DNA of 64,000 nt from NCBI GenBank assembly GCA_039707465.1, contig CM077644.1, positions 188,728,462 to 188,792,461 of the forward strand, written 5' to 3'. Source of the DNA: Rhabdophis nuchalis. Its lineage: Eukaryota; Chordata; Lepidosauria; Squamata; Natricidae. The notes beneath the pieces are model-generated. The model ran no database searches, was not told where the DNA came from, and saw only the letters and a program-made list of their open reading frames with translations. Shown here piece by piece: positions 59,478 through 64,000 of the stretch (positions are counted from its first letter, which is position 1; the number at the start of each line of letters is the position of its first letter). Both the position numbers and the translations under genes were made by a program.

Positions 59478-59744
59478 CTCTAAGCTCTTGACAAAAACAG
59501 GACTTGACAGATTAAAAAAAACAAAAGCTTGATGCTATACCAGATTTTCTAGAAATCATAGGCATGCAGAAGGGAAAACGGAAGCAAGGATATGACAGCA
59601 TATGCCTGATAATGTAAATCAGAGAAATGCTGCAATTCGTCTGTCAGACATTTTTGACAAATACATAGTCATGGCATTTTTAAATTACACACAAGTGTCA
59701 TTTTGGCATTACTGTACCTTGTTACATGTACCACTGCCAGGAAT

Positions 59745-59995
59745 GGTTATTCGGAATGGGACAAGTCGCTACGGCCAAGTCACTATGGGACAACTCACCA
59801 CAGGACAATTTAACAATTCAATGTAATTATTTAAAATAAAAAAATATTTTAATTTTTTTCCATTCACATTTCATTCTGTCCCTCCTTTTGCATCCTTTCT
59901 TTAATGATTCTACTCCACCATTTCTTTGGTATTATTGTAACTCTTGTCCCATGGTGAGTTGGCCGTGGTGAATTGTCATAGACCATTGGTTATTT
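59745..59995. mobile_element. Possible DNA transposon remnant with inverted ends
   Basis: GGGACAAGTCGCTACGGCC and CTATGGGACAACTCACCAC at the left are answered in inverted form at 59945-59985. No target duplication is clear. Confidence 0.4.
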
Positions 59996-61190
59996 ACAGT
60001 TGGAAGTGGGCCATCCGCTTTTGGATCTTTGCTGGATTTTGCTAATGGCTTGTCATTTAATTGTAGGCCACCCAGAGGCACTTTTCAGAGTGAGACAGGC
60101 AGCAAAACAAACAAACAAACAGACAGACAAACAAACAAACACACTATAGCAGAAAAGGCACCAATTGTCAACTCCGGCCAGCCCAAACGTTTCTGTGCTT
60201 GGCTCTTTTCATTAGTCCTTTGGAACCTGACAACAATGGCATCAATATTTCTAGATCAAAAGCCCTGGATTTTTTTTCCTCATAAAATACTTTGTTTGCC
60301 ATGGTCCTTGCGATGGGAGAGGGCAGGGCTAGTCTAGCTGATGAAAGCAGTAGCAAATGAGGGATAGTGAAGCTGGGGGTAATTTTATTGCTTGCTTTAT
60401 TATTCCTCTTTCACAGAGACCTGTTTGTTCAGAAGTAGCTATAGCTGTGTTTAACCAAGTCTACATCATGGTATGAACTCTCAGTTTAAGTGAGCAACTA
60501 CATTGGAATTATAAAATGATTCAAGGCTTGGATACTGTAAAGAATTTTTAAAAACCAAAAGTTAAAAACAAAGATTCTCAATTATCAGTGCATATGATTT
60601 TTCATGAAAACCCTATCAAGATAAATAAATTACACAAGATTGCAGTGAGAGTAGATGTACAGCTTAATTTATTTCAGCTTCACCTTCTGATTGGCTGTCC
60701 ATGAAAATGTTCTCCTGCACAAATGGAATGTGACATTTCTTGAGTCTTAATAGTAACTGGGTGAGCTCAAATGGAAAACGAATGCTTCTAGAGCTGGGAA
60801 GGTATTGCTGAGTGATCACAGAGGAAATTTTCTTTCAACTCAAGAGGCAAAAAAGTAGGCTGTTAAAATCGACTTATGTTATATGCTTAAATAAAGCAAA
60901 AATGAAAATGAGTTAACAGGCAAATTCAGGGACATACTCAATACTGTTTGTACTTTTGGGGGGTATACAGGCTTACTTGGGTATTAATTTGAAATAGTTT
61001 AATATCTGCAAAAATAAAGATTTGCTGATATGTTCCAGAATTGGCTATCTCAGGAAATTTCCTATGGAAGCCGGTAACAAAATAAGACATGAATATAAGT
61101 GAAAAGTATTGTAGCAAAACACTATAAATATCAGCTTGCAGTTTATAAAAATGAATAGAAACCAAAAGGCACTGTGTTTTTCTCAAACTG
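59996..61190. other. Unannotated, with a (CAAA)n run
   Basis: CAAA/CAGA units lie at 60102-60140. Nothing else is recognised. Confidence 0.45.
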
Positions 61191-61196
61191 GACATA

Positions 61197-61634
61197 CACT
61201 ATATTGCCAAAAGTATTTGCTCACCCAACCAAATAATCAATCAGGTGTTCCAATCACTTCCATGGCCACAGGTGTATAAAATCAAGTACCTAGGCGTGCA
61301 GACTGTTGTTACAAACATTTGTGAAAGAATGGGTCGCTCTCAGGAGCTCAGCATGGAACTGTGATAGGATGACACCTGTGCAACAAATCCAGTCGTGAAA
61401 TTTCCTCGCTCCTAAATATTCCACAGTCAACTGTCAGCTGTATTATATGAACGTGGAAGTGTTTGGGAACAATAGCAACTCAGCCACGAAGTGGTAGGCC
61501 ACGTAAACTGACGGAAAGGGGTCAGTAGATGCTGAGGCGCATAGTGCGAAGAGGTTGCCAACGTTCTGCAGAGTCAATCGCTACAGACCTCCAAACTTCA
61601 TGTGGCCTTCAGATTAGCTTTTGGCAATATAGTG
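61197..61634 (+). mobile_element. Tc1-like DNA transposon, internally deleted
   Basis: Ends CACTATATTGCCAAAAG and CTTTTGGCAATATAGTG are perfect inverted repeats, flanked by TA on each side (61195-61196 and 61635-61636). The inside holds a remnant of the transposase 5' region with stops and frameshifts, and the catalytic part is missing. It could move only if a related transposase were supplied. Confidence 0.88.
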
Positions 61635-61636
61635 TA

Positions 61637-62700
61637 TTTTTAATTGCATAGACACTGAAACAGCACAGCTTGCTGCTTATGCAGAGGATATCGCTATTTG
61701 TTCTCAGCATAATTCTATCATGACAAATTTCAGATGGTGCTGAAGTATAAGTCATTGATAAAAATGGGGACTGTAGCCATTTCTGTCCAACATGACTTTC
61801 ATTTTCAGAGACTAGTATCTTTGTAATCTATTTACCTTCTGATCTTCTGACTTCACTATTGCTTCTCCCCGATAAGGATTTCCTTTTGCAGAGAATATGG
61901 ATTAAGAGGCATTGTCAATGTTGACCATGCGTTGGTTTCATTATTCATTCACCTTGCAGAACAGGTGGGATGCCAAGCTTTAATTTATAGCTGCTTCTTC
62001 CCTGGTTTTTATCTTATCACAGAATACACTGGTGTCATTTGTCGAAGCAAGCATAAAGCATGGCTTTTTACCTACCAGGCAGTTATTAAAGGTTCTTCAT
62101 TCTTTTGGAGTCTAGGCTTGGATTTTATTTACTTTTTTAATCATCCACATATCAAGTTATGAGTTCAGCAGCTTATTATATAATTGTGTAAAACCGGATG
62201 TAGGAAAATGTGAATTCCAATGTAACATTTTGAATGATATTTTGTTCTCCTTATGATAACGAAATGCAATTTTCCCCCCTAGTTCTATTGGGAAAGATTA
62301 GAAGGGTTTTTCATTTCTTTTTCTTATTAAAAGACTATAATACTTAGATAAGAATTCATGAGCATTATAAAAGGAATATCTTTCCATCAGGGTGCAGAAC
62401 ATTTAAGCAAAAAGCAGAAAGTACATTATGCCTTCATAATGTTAGTTATGAAAATGTAAAATCATATTCAGGACCTATCTGATTTTATTTTAATTCCAAT
62501 AACAGCAGCAGATTTCAAATGTATATATATAAAACCTACAACATGTCTTACTTTCAACTGAAAAAGGTGCAGAAATTAGCCATCTGTAGCAAATTTGCAA
62601 ACCAAATAATCCCAATGACTCCTGAGCTAAATATAGTTATCTACCTGCTAATTCAGTCCTTCAGCTCCGGGTTTTTTCAATTAAACAGTGTTATATTTCT
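61637..62700. other. Unannotated stretch
   Basis: Nothing recognisable is seen. Confidence 0.45.
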
Positions 62701-62704
62701 GGAC

Positions 62705-62978
62705 CCTGGAAGCATAACTTCTCTATAAAGAGCACCTTCTCTCTGGAATAAGGTCCTTGTCCCCAATGTCCAAATGACCCCTACTCTATTGTTTAGAAGA
62801 ATGTTGAAGGCCTGGTTACTCACCCAGGCCTTTTGCAAGGAAGAGTGAGACCCCTTAATTCATATTTTGTGGTTGCCATCTTTTATCTTTATCTTTATGT
62901 TTTATTGATTTTATTGCAATCTCTTTGATTGTTGTGAGCTGTACAGAGTCGTTCAAAATAGGATAGCATACAAAATTA
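62705..62978 (+). mobile_element. LINE 3' end (CR1/L2-type)
   Basis: Wording such as CTCTGGAATAAGGTCC and GTGAGCTGTACAGAGTCG fits the end of ORF2 and the 3' UTR of a CR1/L2-like LINE. It runs into a TTA array. Confidence 0.5.
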
Positions 62979-62979
62979 A

Positions 62980-63054
<75 letters not shown>

Positions 63055-63055
63055 T
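62979..63055 (+). repeat. (TTA)n microsatellite
   Basis: About 24 TTA/ATT units directly follow the LINE tail. Confidence 0.95.
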
Positions 63056-63222
63056 AAAAATGGTATATTGTAAGGTTAATAGACCTAGGCAGAATGTGGC
63101 TGTCAATGGCTGGATTTGCATATTGCATTAAGCAGAATTGAACAAATCATATATTAGTTGAACATGAATCTAATCACGTACTGTAGTTGGTTCATGTTAG
63201 ATTATTATTTGGTAATCGTATA

Positions 63223-63597
63223 CAGGTAGTCCTCAATTTACAATCACAATTTATGTTCCTAAGTGAGAAATTTGTTAAGTGAGTTTTGCTTCATTTTATG
63301 TCTTTTTTTTTTAACCACGGTGGTTAAGTGAATCACTGAAGTTGTTAAATTAATAATATGGTTGTTAAAGGAATTTGGCTTCCCCATTGACTTTGTTTGT
63401 CAGAATGTCTCAAAAAGGAATCAGAGGAGCCCAGGCACTGCAACCATCATATCGGAATTTTTATCACTTGACCATGGGGATCCTGCAAAGGTTCTAAGTG
63501 TGAAAAACGGTCATAGGTCACTTTTTCCAATGCTGTTGTAACTTTGAACGGTCACTGAATGAACTGTTGTAAGTCGAGGACTGTGCATATTCACCTG
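63223..63597 (+). mobile_element. TIR element of the CAGGTAGTCCTCGACTT type
   Basis: Left CAGGTAGTCCTCAATTTAC is answered by right GTAAGTCGAGGACT...ACCTG (with about 10 extra bases), and TA flanks both sides. The inside has several GTTAAGTGAAT-like repeats. It is non-coding; the superfamily is not certain. Confidence 0.7.
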
Positions 63598-63644
63598 TAC
63601 ATGATAATTGGAATGAGTTTTGGAGGCCTTTTGGGTAGGCCATA

Positions 63645-64000
63645 CTATTCTGGCAGCAACATGCCTCACCGACAATGCCGACTGGCGACCCCCAGGGGGA
63701 GAGCCTTCTCTGTGGCGGGCCCTGCCCTTTGGAATGACCTGCCCCCCCGACCTTCGTACCATCACGGACCTACTCCTCTTCCGTCAGACCTTAAAAACAT
63801 ATCAATTTCATGCGGCTGGCCTAGCATAGTTCTAACCACACAGTCCCAATTTTATACTAATTTAATAATATTTTTACTTGCTTTTAACCATAAGTTTTTA
63901 GCACAGATCTAGTATTTAATCCATTTTTAACTTTTATATTGTCGTGTTTTATTACTTTTTATTCTTCTGTGCACCGCCCTGAGTCCTTCAGGAGATAGGG
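63645..64000 (+). mobile_element. CR1/L2-type LINE 3' end, cut by the window edge
   Basis: Frames give GRAFSVAGPALWNDLPP and HAAGLA with one frameshift, the same C-terminus as the LINE at 36465-37950. The 3' UTR reaches CACCGCCCTGAGTCC at the window end. Confidence 0.75.

Overview
This window is nuclear DNA of a vertebrate, most likely a squamate reptile and probably a snake. The reasons are two protein-coding exons nearly identical to vertebrate MARCHF3, CR1 LINE copies with pentanucleotide tails (AATAG/TATTG), two SINEs that end in a BovB-like tail (Sauria type), CR1/L2-type and RTE-type LINE pieces, and many hAT-like MITEs. Family names come from reading the sequence and from memory; no database was searched.

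Host gene: only MARCHF3 (+ strand) is supported. Its first coding exon (start codon at 50493, donor after 50680) and its RING-CH exon (55191-55395) lie at the right-hand side. The 50 kb to the left has no convincing exon and is probably intron 1 and/or upstream DNA; the 8.6 kb to the right is probably intron 3. The leader of the first coding exon carries three upstream AUGs.

Mobile DNA, left to right: a tRNA-derived SINE split by a hAT MITE (0.95-1.46 kb); a LINE 3' part (3.1-4.1 kb); a CR1 copy split by a 1.72-kb GC-rich palindromic hAT element (8.9-11.3 kb) that runs tail to tail into a second CR1; a cluster of small elements with hammerhead-ribozyme-like motifs (17.6-20.8 kb); a Ty3/Gypsy-type LTR element with two 349-bp LTRs and a 5-bp target duplication (26.8-30.3 kb) whose gag is fused in frame to RNase H-integrase; a CR1/L2-type LINE (36.5-37.9 kb); an RTE-type LINE (43.6-44.5 kb); a CR1 (46.1-47.1 kb); an internally deleted Tc1-like element (61.2-61.6 kb); and hairpin MITEs throughout, several with perfect 8-bp target duplications.

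The most interesting system is the 17.6-20.6 kb cluster. A block of about 125 bp adjoins a unit of about 235 bp. The best unit has terminal inverted repeats, tRNA-like A and B boxes, and a compact type I hammerhead motif whose 3' side lies inside the right inverted repeat. One copy (20542-20588) keeps a full CUGANGA...GAAA core and all three stems. Another (18065-18111) has a perfect core with one stem I mismatch. Two more are degenerate. The core faces opposite ways relative to the block in different copies. This looks like a Pol III-type, ribozyme-bearing, non-autonomous element related to Penelope-like elements or retrozymes; that relation is inference.
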